Positions 34,350-42,971 of a DNA stretch of 64,000 nucleotides are shown one piece after another. The notes under the pieces are model-generated. The model saw nothing but the letters and a program-made list of their open reading frames with translations. It was not told the DNA's origin and did not search any database. The stretch's first letter is position 1. Each line of letters begins with the position of its first letter. Where the stretch lies: NCBI RefSeq assembly GCF_030009775.1, contig NZ_JASCTH010000030.1:1-64000 (forward strand), written 5' to 3'. The DNA comes from Actinoplanes sandaracinus (GTDB taxonomy: Bacteria > Actinomycetota > Actinomycetes > Mycobacteriales > Micromonosporaceae). The position numbers were made by a program, and so were the translations under genes.

Positions 34350-34439
34350 AGGGTTACACAGGGAGGCTGGTCGCGCAAGTGGAGAACTGCCCCAGACACT
34401 CGCCGAGGGACCGGCGGGCACCCGTCGGACGTGCGACGT

Positions 34440-34643
34440 CCTGGATGCCCGCCACGAAACCAGTCGGTAGTAGCGGGCGATGGCACCGAAGACCTCGCCG
34501 CGATCGGCGGCGCGGAGCAGCGGCCCGTGGCCAGGAACGATGGTTGTTGCCGGGAATGTGGCCAGCCAGGCCAGGGATCGCAGCGCCCCGCGCAGGGAGC
34601 CGCTGAGAACGAGCGGAGTGACCTGGTGAACCACAGCTGACAC
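34440..34643 (-). pseudogene. Remnant of an MBL-fold metallo-hydrolase
   Basis: The minus-strand frame reads HQVTPLVLSGSLRGALRSL followed by TTIVPGHGPLLRAADRGE and IARYYRLV. This matches the last third of metallo-beta-lactamase-fold hydrolases (the GSL-x-x-x-L helix and the VPGHGP metal-ligand motif). The N-terminal HxHxDH part is missing, and beyond about 34440 the frame turns into unrelated sequence. It is a decayed fragment, not a gene. Confidence 0.55.
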
Positions 34644-35111
34644 CGAATGGCGCGACAGCTTGCCTGATATCGGATGACCTTGGAGAAGTTACACCGGCGG
34701 GGCATCCCCATGTTGTCCATCTTGAAGCATGGGCAGCAACTGCCGATGCCGTCAGGAACATTCAGACCGGTGGAAGTTAGCACGATCACAGAAATCCACT
34801 AGAATCGGAACCTCGACAATTATTTCATTTTTATGACGTACGGAAACTTCTGCCATACGGGCCGGAGGGATCATCACGGCGCGGCCACAAACTCGGCATC
34901 GGCGAGTGCGGCGTGAATACCGGTGTGCCCGCAGATTTCATCGGCCACACCAGTGGTTGATCTCCTCATCTGGGCGCAGACATTGTAATGGAGGTCGGCG
35001 CATTCATACCCCGATGTTGCAGTCGCATTTTCTTTTGCAACGGCTCCGGAGTGGCGACGCCATCCTGGCTACCGTCGAGGGACATCGCGCATATCAGATG
35101 TGGAGGCAACA
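34644..35111. other. AT-richer intergenic stretch without a gene
   Basis: About 470 bases between the hydrolase remnant and a small secreted-protein gene. The central part (about 34780-34860) is much richer in A and T than the surroundings, which suggests a promoter region or recently acquired DNA. I see no intact frame, RNA gene or clear repeat. Confidence 0.5.
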
Positions 35112-35405
35112 ATGTCGAAAGATTTGACACGGCGGCGCTTCGTTTCGGCGATCGTGATGACGGCGAGCGTCTTGGCCGGAACCCTGGCGGGCACGACGCC
35201 AGTTTCAGCGCAAACAGCGTCGGGCTCCTCGGTAGCGGCAGAAGCGTCCAGCGTCTCGCGAGCCCCCTGGATCTACATCTGGTCATACCGATCGATTGAG
35301 GACTGCCAGCGTGCGGCGTGGTCATGGTACCCGCGAGTAGAAAGCGCCAAATGTGTGCCGAACAGCCGCTGGCCCGGGTGGTACGACCTTTTGGTCCAGT
35401 ACTGA
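35112..35405 (+). CDS. Small secreted protein with a twin-arginine-like signal
   Basis: 97 residues from ATG 35112 with GGAGG five bases upstream. The N-terminus TRRRFVSAIVMTASVLAGTL looks like a Tat (or Sec) signal peptide, with cleavage likely after VSA or AQA near residue 33. The mature part is about 60 residues, rich in Trp and Tyr (APWIYIWSYRSIEDCQRAAW), with two cysteines that may pair. I recognise no family. The gene stands alone. Confidence 0.65.
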   Translation: MSKDLTRRRFVSAIVMTASVLAGTLAGTTPVSAQTASGSSVAAEASSVSRAPWIYIWSYRSIEDCQRAAWSWYPRVESAKCVPNSRWPGWYDLLVQY

Positions 35406-35611
35406 GAGGCTGGCTCGGGGCCTGTTCAGAGATCGTCCCGTGAAGTCACGGTAGGTCGGCGCGCGTCACGGGGGCGGGCCGCCACGGCGAGCCTGATCCA
35501 CGCAAAAGACCATCACGCGACCCTTCGACCGATCCAGGCCGACTGTCGCTGGCCATGGGTCAGTCGCCGGCGGCCCGTCCACGACAGGAGGCTGACTTCT
35601 AGGATGGACGG

Positions 35612-37279
35612 ATGCGACCCACCGTCTCGGTGCGCGCCGAAGCGGCACATTCCGCCGCTCCGTGGTCGATGGATCCCTGCTCGGAGTCGGATCAGGCCTC
35701 GGCACTGGCCGTACGCAACGCCGGTATCGCCACGGCGCGGCACCGCCTCGCCTGGCTGCTGCGGGTCAATCGCATCTTGGGCCCGGACCGAACCATGCGC
35801 ACAGGGACCCGTTTCGCCGCCGCGCTGCGGAGCCAAGCCACCCATCACCCCGCCAGCGCCGCTCAGGTCTCCCGGTGGGAGACCGCCACAGCAACAGTGG
35901 ACTACTCGACGCTGCACAACTACGAGAAGCTGCTAGGTCTGCCGACGCATCGCCTTGTCGCGATCGCCTACCTGCTCGGGCGCGGTCCGGCTGGCAGCCC
36001 GCCCCGGCTCTCCGCCGAGCCCGGTCGCGGACTCGAGCCGGACGGTGGCGTCGCGCGTTTGCACGCGCTGCTCGAACAGGCCCTCTCCGCCATGCCCGTG
36101 AGCGGTGTGGCCTGGGACGAGCTGACTGCGCGCCTGTCGGCGTATCCCCAGGCATTGCTGCACCCGCGAACGGCGTGGGAAGAGCTGTCCGCCCGGCTGC
36201 TTGCCGAGCTGACCACCACAACCGGCGCCGAGTGGGCCCTACGGAACCAGGCTTGCTTCCGATTACTGCGGCATCCGCGCGGCCGAGCCGATGCGGTGGC
36301 GGCATGCGACGCCGCGAGCTCGGTGCACCAGATTCGCCTGGAGCCGCTGTCACTTCTCGAGCATGCGGAGCATCCTGAGGCTGTTCGGGTCCTGCTCCGT
36401 CAATTGTCGGCCCCCACAGGGGAACGTGCTCTCTGTGGCGCTGTCACCGCCGCCGTCGGCAAGATGGCTCGCCACACCGTTCCGCGCGCGGTCCTGCCGC
36501 TCCTGGTCGACCGGCTCAACGCCATCGTCACGCCCACGGCCTGCTCCGTCGCCGTCGGCGGGTACGTCGCCAATGTGCTGCGCCAGGCGACCACCTCGTC
36601 GGCCAGCCCCGCGTTGCATCGGCTCCGGGCCCGGGCGGAGACAGCGAGTCCGGGCACGGCATACGCGCCCGCCGGGGCCGATGCGCTGGCCAACCAGTTG
36701 GCGCTGGCCGCGATGAGCCGCCTCGACGAGGCGCCCACGGATGCCGACGAAACGCTGATCGCAGTGCTCGCCGACCTGCTGTTCAGTCCTGACCTGACCG
36801 TGCGCCTGCATGCCGGCATGATGATCGGGGCATCGCCTTACGCACGTCCGGTGGCCGACGTCCTCGCCGGCGAACTGGCCGGTGGACGCACCCGAGCCGA
36901 TTCGGCGCACGTGGCGGCCATGGTGAACGGCTTGGCAGCGATGGCGGTGCCGGTGGATCACACCCCGTTCCAGCGTCTCCTGCTCGCCCGCGAGCACCCG
37001 ACCCCGGTGCACGAGGCGGCGGCCCGAGCGCTCGGCCAGATCCCCGGAAACAGCCCCGAGAGTTACTGGCGGGCGGCCGTCGAGCGACACCTACGGCCTC
37101 CGAGCGACCGGCCGTACGCACCGACCGACGCCGTCGCGCACAGACTCATCCAGGCCATGGCAACTAAGGGCGGCCATGGCCTGCTCCCTTTGATCGCCGC
37201 AGATACCCGGACACCTGCACACCTGCGAGCGGTCGCCTCATGGTGGAACACCGCGGGAGTCCACCGGTTGCCCGGGTGA
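35612..37279 (+). CDS. XRE-type HTH protein with a long helical C-terminal region
   Basis: 555 residues. The N-terminal 110 contain a degenerate helix-turn-helix (ARHRLAWLLRVNRILG, then ASAAQVSRWETATATVDYST). The rest is alanine- and leucine-rich helical sequence, probably HEAT/ARM-like repeats (for example AVGKMARHTVPRAVLPLLVD and LLFSPDLTVRLHAGMMIG). Large XRE proteins of this sort are common orphan regulators in actinomycetes. The start is ATG 35612, with AGGA eight bases upstream. No partner gene is evident. Confidence 0.75.
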   Translation: MRPTVSVRAEAAHSAAPWSMDPCSESDQASALAVRNAGIATARHRLAWLLRVNRILGPDRTMRTGTRFAAALRSQATHHPASAAQVSRWETATATVDYSTLHNYEKLLGLPTHRLVAIAYLLGRGPAGSPPRLSAEPGRGLEPDGGVARLHALLEQALSAMPVSGVAWDELTARLSAYPQALLHPRTAWEELSARLLAELTTTTGAEWALRNQACFRLLRHPRGRADAVAACDAASSVHQIRLEPLSLLEHAEHPEAVRVLLRQLSAPTGERALCGAVTAAVGKMARHTVPRAVLPLLVDRLNAIVTPTACSVAVGGYVANVLRQATTSSASPALHRLRARAETASPGTAYAPAGADALANQLALAAMSRLDEAPTDADETLIAVLADLLFSPDLTVRLHAGMMIGASPYARPVADVLAGELAGGRTRADSAHVAAMVNGLAAMAVPVDHTPFQRLLLAREHPTPVHEAAARALGQIPGNSPESYWRAAVERHLRPPSDRPYAPTDAVAHRLIQAMATKGGHGLLPLIAADTRTPAHLRAVASWWNTAGVHRLPG

Positions 37280-37342
37280 ATGCGGTGGTCGGCGCGCCGG
37301 GGCTTGACCTTGCCCCAGGGGCAGGGTTCCAGGATCGGTGGC

Positions 37343-38665
37343 ATGAACATCGACGAGCGCGCCGCCGGCTTCTGCCGCGACAACGAGATCCCTGGATACC
37401 TCGCCGGCATCGACCGTGCCGGACAGCGGAGTGTCGTCGTGCACGGGATCGCCAACACGGCGACGGGTGCCCCGATGCGCGACGACACCGGATTCCTCTT
37501 CGGATCCATCACCAAAGTCATGACGACGACGCTGGTCATGCGGCAGGTCGAGCAGGGCCGCCTGGACCTGGAGTCGCGGGTCGTCGACCATCTGCCCGGC
37601 TTCCGGCTGGCCGGTTCCGGGGCGGCCGGCGAGATCCGGGTCCGGCACCTGCTCAACCACACCAGCGGCATCGACGCCGACCTGTTCTTCCCGCGCAGCC
37701 ACTACCTGGAACGTCTGGCCCGCGAGTGCGGCAGCCTCTTCGCGCCGGGTGAGCACCTCAGCTACTCCAACGGCGGCATGATCGTCGCCGGTCATCTGCT
37801 CGAGGCGATCACCGGCCGCACCTACCACGACCTGCTCGAACGTGACCTCTTCCCACCCGCCGGGATGACCGGTTCGGTCACCTCCGCCGAACAGGCCATC
37901 CTGCGATCCACCGCCGTCGGGCATTTCCCCGGCCCGTCCCGGCCGACCAGCATGTTCACGCTGCCGGCGACGTGGGCCGCGGCCGGCGGCACCCCGATCG
38001 GCACGATCAGCGACCTGCTGGCCTTCGGCCGCCTCCACCTCGACGCTGGGCTGCTCTCCCCCGAGTCCCTTGCGGCGATGCGCGAGATCAACAGCGATCC
38101 CGGTACGCCCGCAGCGTCGCCGTCCGGCCTCGGCTGGCTGATCCGCACCGTCGGAGACACCACCGTCCTGACCATGACCGGCGCCTCACCCGGGGGCGTC
38201 GCGGTCCTGGCCGTCATCCCGGAACAGGATCTGGTGTTCGCCGCCTACGGCAACGACCCACGCGCCCTGGAACTGCACGACGAGTTCCTGTCCGGTCTGG
38301 CCGGCGCGTCCACGATCCCCACCTGGGCGCCGCAGACCATCGACCTGCGGCCGTACGCCGGCACCTACCGGTCGAACCAGCTCCGGGTGGACGTGCGAAT
38401 CGTCGACGGTGAACTGGAGGAACACGTCACCTACGAGCCCACCGACGCCGACCAGGAACGCATCTTCACCGGCTTCATCGGCGGCCCGTTCACCGCACCC
38501 CCGATGCGGTACGTGGCGGTCGGCCCCGGCCTGTTCGCTCCGGCCGGCTTCCCGCTCGACGCACTTCCCGCCCACTACCTGGTCTCCTACCACGCGGTCA
38601 CGGACCGGACCGGGGCCCGGTACCGGTCCTCCGGCGGCAGGATGACTCGCCGTGCCGGGATCTGA
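37343..38665 (+). CDS. Beta-lactamase-fold serine hydrolase (class C / esterase type)
   Basis: 440 residues. The catalytic SxxK is S55-I-T-K58, the YxN motif is YSN near residue 137 in HLSYSNGG, and the region LNHTSGIDADLF is typical of the beta-lactamase/penicillin-binding-protein-like family. A C-terminal beta-rich domain (from about residue 330, RPYAGTYRSNQLRVDVRIV) resembles the DUF3471-like tails of such hydrolases. There is no signal peptide, so an esterase or peptidase acting inside the cell is more likely than antibiotic resistance. The start is ATG 37343. A MerR regulator follows four bases after the stop. Confidence 0.87.
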   Translation: MNIDERAAGFCRDNEIPGYLAGIDRAGQRSVVVHGIANTATGAPMRDDTGFLFGSITKVMTTTLVMRQVEQGRLDLESRVVDHLPGFRLAGSGAAGEIRVRHLLNHTSGIDADLFFPRSHYLERLARECGSLFAPGEHLSYSNGGMIVAGHLLEAITGRTYHDLLERDLFPPAGMTGSVTSAEQAILRSTAVGHFPGPSRPTSMFTLPATWAAAGGTPIGTISDLLAFGRLHLDAGLLSPESLAAMREINSDPGTPAASPSGLGWLIRTVGDTTVLTMTGASPGGVAVLAVIPEQDLVFAAYGNDPRALELHDEFLSGLAGASTIPTWAPQTIDLRPYAGTYRSNQLRVDVRIVDGELEEHVTYEPTDADQERIFTGFIGGPFTAPPMRYVAVGPGLFAPAGFPLDALPAHYLVSYHAVTDRTGARYRSSGGRMTRRAGI

Positions 38666-38669
38666 CACG

Positions 38670-39503
38670 ATGCGGACCATGACCGACTACCCGGCCGATG
38701 ACCGGCATCTGCTGACCATCGGCCGGCTCGCCGCCTACGCGGGCGTGACCGTCAAGGCGGTACGGGTCTACCACGAGCGCGGCCTGCTGCCCGAACCGTC
38801 CCGGGACGCCTCCGGTTACCGCCGCTACGGTGCCGGCCACGCGATTCAGCTCGTCAAGATCCGTACGCTGGCCGAGGCGGGTGTGCCCCTGGCCCGGATC
38901 CGCGAGCTCCTCACCGCCGGCCCCGCCGAGTTCGCCGCCGCCATCGACGAGATCGACCACAACCTGCACGAACGCGCCGAACAGATCCGGCTCACCCGGG
39001 AACGCATCGTCCAGCTGACCGGCGGCGACCGGCTCTTCGTGACCGCCGACGTCGCCGGATACCTGGACCGGCTCCGCGCCATCGGCGTCAGCGAACGAGG
39101 CGTCCTGCTCGAACGCGAACTGTGGATCCTGCTTCAGGCCGCCGCCCCGGGCGAGGCGGCCACCTGGATCGCCGGCAAACTCGACGCCGTCGCCGACCCC
39201 GAATTCTGCGAGCTGTACCGCGACTACGACCAGGCGTACGACTGGCCACCGGACGATCCACGCCTGCCGGCCCTCGCCGCCCGGACCCGCGCCTGGTTCG
39301 CCCGGCAGAGCCCGGGTGCCGAGGCCACCCCGCCGGGTAGCGCCGCCAGCCTGCTCGCCCTCGCGTCCGCCTCCGCCGCCTCCCCGGCCTGGGCCCGCAT
39401 CGCCGAACTTGCCACCACCCGCCCGCAACCCGTCAACCCTCGACCGGCCGGCGCGGCCTCCACACCCGAGGTTCGCGTGTCGAAGACATCGCCGTCGACG
39501 TGA
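38670..39503 (+). CDS. MerR-family regulator
   Basis: 277 residues. The MerR winged helix reads LTIGRLAAYAGVTVKAVRVY, then HERGLLPEPSRDASGYRRYG. A coiled-coil dimer helix follows (AIDEIDHNLHERAEQIRLT), then a C-terminal domain of unknown ligand ending in a low-complexity Pro/Ala-rich tail. I chose ATG 38670; GTG 38652 and ATG 38679 are also possible. It lies four bases behind the serine-hydrolase gene, so the two are probably co-transcribed and it may control that enzyme. Confidence 0.85.
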   Translation: MRTMTDYPADDRHLLTIGRLAAYAGVTVKAVRVYHERGLLPEPSRDASGYRRYGAGHAIQLVKIRTLAEAGVPLARIRELLTAGPAEFAAAIDEIDHNLHERAEQIRLTRERIVQLTGGDRLFVTADVAGYLDRLRAIGVSERGVLLERELWILLQAAAPGEAATWIAGKLDAVADPEFCELYRDYDQAYDWPPDDPRLPALAARTRAWFARQSPGAEATPPGSAASLLALASASAASPAWARIAELATTRPQPVNPRPAGAASTPEVRVSKTSPST

Positions 39504-39699
39504 TTCGCCAAGCGGATTTCCGGTCGTCGGCTCGGTATCTTGGGTCGGCCGCGGACCGGCGAGGCCTGGGCCGTGGCGTGCGGCCAACGAACGGTTTTGC
39601 CCGGGATGATCGATGTACGGCAGGCGTCATCTCTGTCCTTTGCCATCGAGGTGTGTCCCTCATGCCAGCGACCTTTGTCCCGGCGATGGTTTCTGTCAT

Positions 39700-40368
39700 T
39701 CATGTGTGTTCGTGTCGGTCGCGACGATGAGTAGGCGCTCGGACGGGGGTAGGAGTGGACGACTCCACGGTGTGAAACAGCCGGCCAAGCTGGTCCTCGA
39801 GGATCAGCCGGGCTGCGGCGCCGTCGCGCTGGCCGCCCAGCACGCTGGAGCCCAGTCCGTTGGTCAGCGCGAGCAACGCGGCCGCGGTCAGCGCCGGGTC
39901 CACGTCGGCCGCGACCTCGCCCCCCTCTTGAGCTGCGGTGATTTGTGTGGCCAGCAGTGATTCCAATTTGTCGGGGTAGGTGGCGCCGTGCCGGGTTGCC
40001 ATCTCCGCCTCCCTACTGAAGAGCAGGGTGTAGAAGCCGGTGTAGGCGCGCGTCAGCCTGACGCTCTCCTCGTCGGTAGGCAGGACCGCAGTGAGCGTGC
40101 CGTAGACGACGGTGCGTGCGGTGACCGGGCCGAGCGCTCGGATGCTTGCCGACACCCGTTCGGTGAGCTGTTCGGCGAGGTAGGCGAGCGCGGCCAGCAG
40201 TAGCTGTTCCTTGGTGTGGAAGTAGTACTGCACCAGCCGCAGCGAAACACCGGCCTCGGCGGCCACCTCGCGCATGGTGGCCGACTGCAGGCCGCGTGTG
40301 CTCGCGATCCGTAGCAGCGCCTCGCCGATCTGCCGCCGTCGCTGCTCATGATCTACCCGTTTCGGCAT
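39700..40368 (-). CDS. TetR-family repressor
   Basis: 222 residues. The N-terminal HTH is RIASTRGLQSATMREVAAEA, then GVSLRLVQYYFHTKEQLLLA, and a helical ligand-binding domain follows. The start is ATG 40368, only five bases from a perfect 22-bp inverted repeat. It is divergent from an alpha/beta hydrolase gene. The natural reading is a repressor of both itself and the hydrolase, relieved by an unknown small molecule. Confidence 0.92.
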   Translation of the reverse strand: MPKRVDHEQRRRQIGEALLRIASTRGLQSATMREVAAEAGVSLRLVQYYFHTKEQLLLAALAYLAEQLTERVSASIRALGPVTARTVVYGTLTAVLPTDEESVRLTRAYTGFYTLLFSREAEMATRHGATYPDKLESLLATQITAAQEGGEVAADVDPALTAAALLALTNGLGSSVLGGQRDGAAARLILEDQLGRLFHTVESSTPTPVRAPTHRRDRHEHT

Positions 40369-40372
40369 AGGT

Positions 40373-40394
40373 TGATGATACGCTCGTATCATCA
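40373..40394. promoter_or_regulatory. TetR operator, perfect 10-bp-arm inverted repeat
   Basis: TGATGATACG (40373-40382), two central bases CT, then CGTATCATCA (40385-40394): both arms match exactly. The site is placed between the divergent TetR and hydrolase start codons, so binding would block both promoters. Confidence 0.85.
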
Positions 40395-40416
40395 TAAGCG
40401 TTGGACGGAGGCCACG

Positions 40417-41295
40417 ATGCCGGTCGGCGAGTTCCGCAATGATCAAGCCCGCGAGCGCTTTCTCACCGTCTATTACGAAGCCGTCGCCCGGCTCTGGCCG
40501 TCCACGTCCGTTGACTCCGATGTGGTCACGAGCTTCGGCACGACCCGCATTCACCGGCTCGGTTCCGGCGACGGCACTCCGTTCGTGCTGCTGCCGGGCT
40601 CGGGTGGGCCGGCAGTGATGTGGCATGCCTACGCGGGCCGGCTTGCCGCGTCCCGCCCGGTCATCGCGATCGACACCGTCGGCGAGCCCGGCCCGTCCGT
40701 CCAGACCCGCGCCATCGACAGCGGCGACGAATGGTCCGCATGGCTCGACGAGGTCCTGACGGCGCTCGGCGTCGGCCGCGCCCACCTGGTTGGCACCTCG
40801 TACGGTGGTTGGATCGCCCTACGCCACGCATTGCGCTCACCGCACGCGGTCGCGGGTCTCACGCTGCTCGACCCGGGCGGCTTCGGGAAGGTCAGCGGGA
40901 AGTTCCTGACCTGGATGATCGTGAACGGACTGGCGAGCTTCGCGCCCAAGCTGGTCCGGCACGCGCTGGCCCGGCCGCTGCGCAACCTCGCGTTGCGTGA
41001 CGACGACGCGATGCCACTGGTCAAAGCCACGTTCGGTTTCCGGCGCGGGCACATCCTGCCCACCCCACTCACCGACGACGAGTTCGAACGGATCACGGCG
41101 CCCACGCTGGTGCTGCTCGGCGGCCACAGCCAGCTCTACGACGCCCAGGAGGTCGCCGCCACGGTCACCGCCAGGATGCCGAACGCGGTCGCCGAGATCA
41201 TCCCCGACGCCAGCCATGACGTGGTTCTCTGGCATCCCGGCGAACTCGCTGCACGGATCGTCACCTTTGCAGCGGAGACCCCGGCCCGCCCCTGA
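40417..41295 (+). CDS. Alpha/beta hydrolase under TetR control
   Basis: 292 residues from ATG 40417 with GGAGG upstream. The nucleophile S128 is in HLVGTSYGGW, the oxyanion strand reads FVLLPGSGGPA, the aspartate is probably in TLVLLGGHSQLY and the histidine in DASHDVVLW. There is no signal peptide. It starts 22 bases after the TetR operator. Substrate unknown; a small lactone, ester or epoxide would be typical of hydrolases paired with TetR repressors. Confidence 0.9.
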   Translation: MPVGEFRNDQARERFLTVYYEAVARLWPSTSVDSDVVTSFGTTRIHRLGSGDGTPFVLLPGSGGPAVMWHAYAGRLAASRPVIAIDTVGEPGPSVQTRAIDSGDEWSAWLDEVLTALGVGRAHLVGTSYGGWIALRHALRSPHAVAGLTLLDPGGFGKVSGKFLTWMIVNGLASFAPKLVRHALARPLRNLALRDDDAMPLVKATFGFRRGHILPTPLTDDEFERITAPTLVLLGGHSQLYDAQEVAATVTARMPNAVAEIIPDASHDVVLWHPGELAARIVTFAAETPARP

Positions 41296-41483
41296 CATGG
41301 TGTGGCGACAGGTCGCCCTCTGAAGCCGGGCCACGGACACAGTTGAGTGGCACAAACCTTTGAGTGCACTCGATCTTGGCGATGAGCGGAAGGGCTGGAC
41401 GCCGACGCCCCTTGGGCAGTCATGAGCTCTGTTAGGTCAGCGAGGTTGGGATCTCTTGCCGGCTGTGACTAGGTTGCTGTCTC

Positions 41484-41951
41484 ATGGCAGCGCTCTACCT
41501 CGTGCTCGTACTGGTCGCGCTGGGCTGGCCGTTGGTCGCAGTGGGCGCCTGTGCGCTAGTCATTCTGGCATTGGCACGCCTCGCCGGCGGACAGGGCGCA
41601 TCGCCGGCGTCAGGTCGGTGGGAATGGCCGCTGAGCGCCGGGATGGCGATGGCCGCGATCGCCTCCTACGGATACGGATTGGCCCGAACGACTTCCTTGT
41701 TGATGACCGATGCCGAGGACCGATGTGTGATCGCCTCGCGGACTGCCGTCGGCTATGAGCACCCCGTGTCGTCTGTCGGAGCAACGAGCCTGTGGCCGCT
41801 TCACGACACCACATGCGGGCCCGATCTGGTGCCCGCCTTCGTCAACCCGCTGGTGGTGACGTTGGCGCTGCTGTGCCTGACGCTCGTGGTCGTCACGGCT
41901 GCGGCGAGGGTCAGGAGGGCAGGAGATGTTGCTGGGCATCTGAGGGCATAG
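41484..41951 (+). CDS. Hypothetical membrane protein
   Basis: 155 residues from ATG 41484 (weak binding site). Hydrophobic segments are at about 2-34 (one or two helices), around residue 55 (AGMAMAAIASYGYGLA) and at about 118-140 (NPLVVTLALLCLTLVVVTAA). The loop between the last two carries two cysteines (DRCVIAS and TTCGPD). I recognise no family and see no operon partner. Confidence 0.55.
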   Translation: MAALYLVLVLVALGWPLVAVGACALVILALARLAGGQGASPASGRWEWPLSAGMAMAAIASYGYGLARTTSLLMTDAEDRCVIASRTAVGYEHPVSSVGATSLWPLHDTTCGPDLVPAFVNPLVVTLALLCLTLVVVTAAARVRRAGDVAGHLRA

Positions 41952-42126
41952 CACTGAGTCACGCCGCTGACCAGCACGGGGCAGCACGCGGATAGCCGCA
42001 GACAACGCACGCCGCGCTTCCCACGCCTCGTCACCATCGCGTGCTGCGCCTGGGACGGCAGAACCTGCTGGATAGTCGCATCACACAGCGACTCAAGGAC
42101 TGAGGTCCGGTTGCGGGACATGCTCG

Positions 42127-42165
42127 GCCGGGTCGAGAAGGCCGCTGTCGCCTCCTCGACCCGGC
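42127..42165 (-). terminator. Hairpin terminator of the lectin-like gene
   Basis: GCCGGGTCGAG (42127-42137) pairs perfectly with CTCGACCCGGC (42155-42165); three more pairs (AGG/CCT) extend the stem after one mismatch. It lies seven bases beyond the stop codon of the minus-strand lectin-like gene. Confidence 0.65.
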
Positions 42166-42171
42166 GGTCCG

Positions 42172-42870
42172 TCATGGTACGAGCACGTTGCGGTAGATAC
42201 GGTTGTCGGTGCCTCGGGCGAACAGTTGGAGGGTGCCGGTGAAGGTGTCGACCCCAAGGCCGGACGGGGTGGCGCCGTTGCCGGGCACCTGTGCCCAGCC
42301 GCTCCACGCGCCGCCACTGAGCACATTGCGGTAGATGGCGTTGTCCGTACCACGCACGAACAGGTGAAGCGCACCGCCGAACACCACACCTGCCGGAGCT
42401 GAAGGCGTGGCGCCGTTACCGGGCACCTGCGCCCACCCACTCCACGCGCCAGCACTCAGCACATTGCGGTAGATGGCATTGTCCGTACCACGCACGAAGA
42501 GGTTGAGCGCGCCGCCCTGAACCACAGCGGCGGGGGCCGAAGGGGTGGCGCCGTTGCCGGGCACCTGTGCCCAGCCGCTCCACGCGCCGCCACTGAGCAC
42601 ATTGCGGTAGATGGCATTGTCCGTGCCCCGCACGAACACGTTCTGAGCGCCGTTGTAGGAGACGGCGGCAGGACTGTCGGGCGTTGCGCCGCCGCCCGGC
42701 ACCTCGGCCCAGCCGCTCCACTGGGCGACGGCGACCGTCGCGGTCGCATGCGGCGCGGTCGCCTGCGCGGCAGACGTGGTGCCGAAGAGGGGCGCGGTGA
42801 ACAGCAGGGCAGCCAGGACTGCGGTTCTGAGATGTCCAACCGTACTGAGTCGATGCTGGGGAGAAGTCAT
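42172..42870 (-). CDS. Secreted beta-propeller lectin-like protein (PLL type)
   Basis: 232 residues from ATG 42870 with AAGGAG upstream. A signal peptide (about 1-36, AVLAALLFTAPLFGTTSA) is followed by four 46-residue repeats of the type VFVRGTDNAIYRNVLSGGAW then SGWAQVPGNGATP. Such repeats form propellers in fucose-binding lectins like PLL and in related surface proteins. Four repeats are fewer than a closed seven-blade propeller, so the protein may dimerise, or repeats may have been lost. Secreted and probably carbohydrate-binding; the ligand is unknown. Confidence 0.8.
   Translation of the reverse strand: MTSPQHRLSTVGHLRTAVLAALLFTAPLFGTTSAAQATAPHATATVAVAQWSGWAEVPGGGATPDSPAAVSYNGAQNVFVRGTDNAIYRNVLSGGAWSGWAQVPGNGATPSAPAAVVQGGALNLFVRGTDNAIYRNVLSAGAWSGWAQVPGNGATPSAPAGVVFGGALHLFVRGTDNAIYRNVLSGGAWSGWAQVPGNGATPSGLGVDTFTGTLQLFARGTDNRIYRNVLVP
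42183..42734 (-). repeat. Four tandem 138-nt coding repeats
   Basis: The string GCACATTGCG recurs at 42321, 42459 and 42597, with the variant GCACGTTGCG at 42183, exactly 138 bases apart. The central copies are nearly identical over most of their length, so they probably arose by recent duplication and can expand or contract by recombination. Confidence 0.85.
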
Positions 42871-42971
42871 GTGCGTCTCCTTGGCTGGTTCGGCATAGAG
42901 GTGGGCTCGATGCAGCCGGTCTGCAATATCAGCTCGGCGCAGTTACTGGAAGCCGATGGCTGGTTCGGGTG

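Noticed and set aside
34331..34789. 152-codon minus-strand frame as a gene
   Set aside because: Its sequence is Cys/Pro/Ser/Arg-rich noise in a different frame from the recognisable metallo-hydrolase remnant.
42183..42734. 138-nt repeats as a CRISPR-like or mobile repeat
   Set aside because: They are in-frame coding repeats of a propeller protein, with no spacers and no mobile genes.
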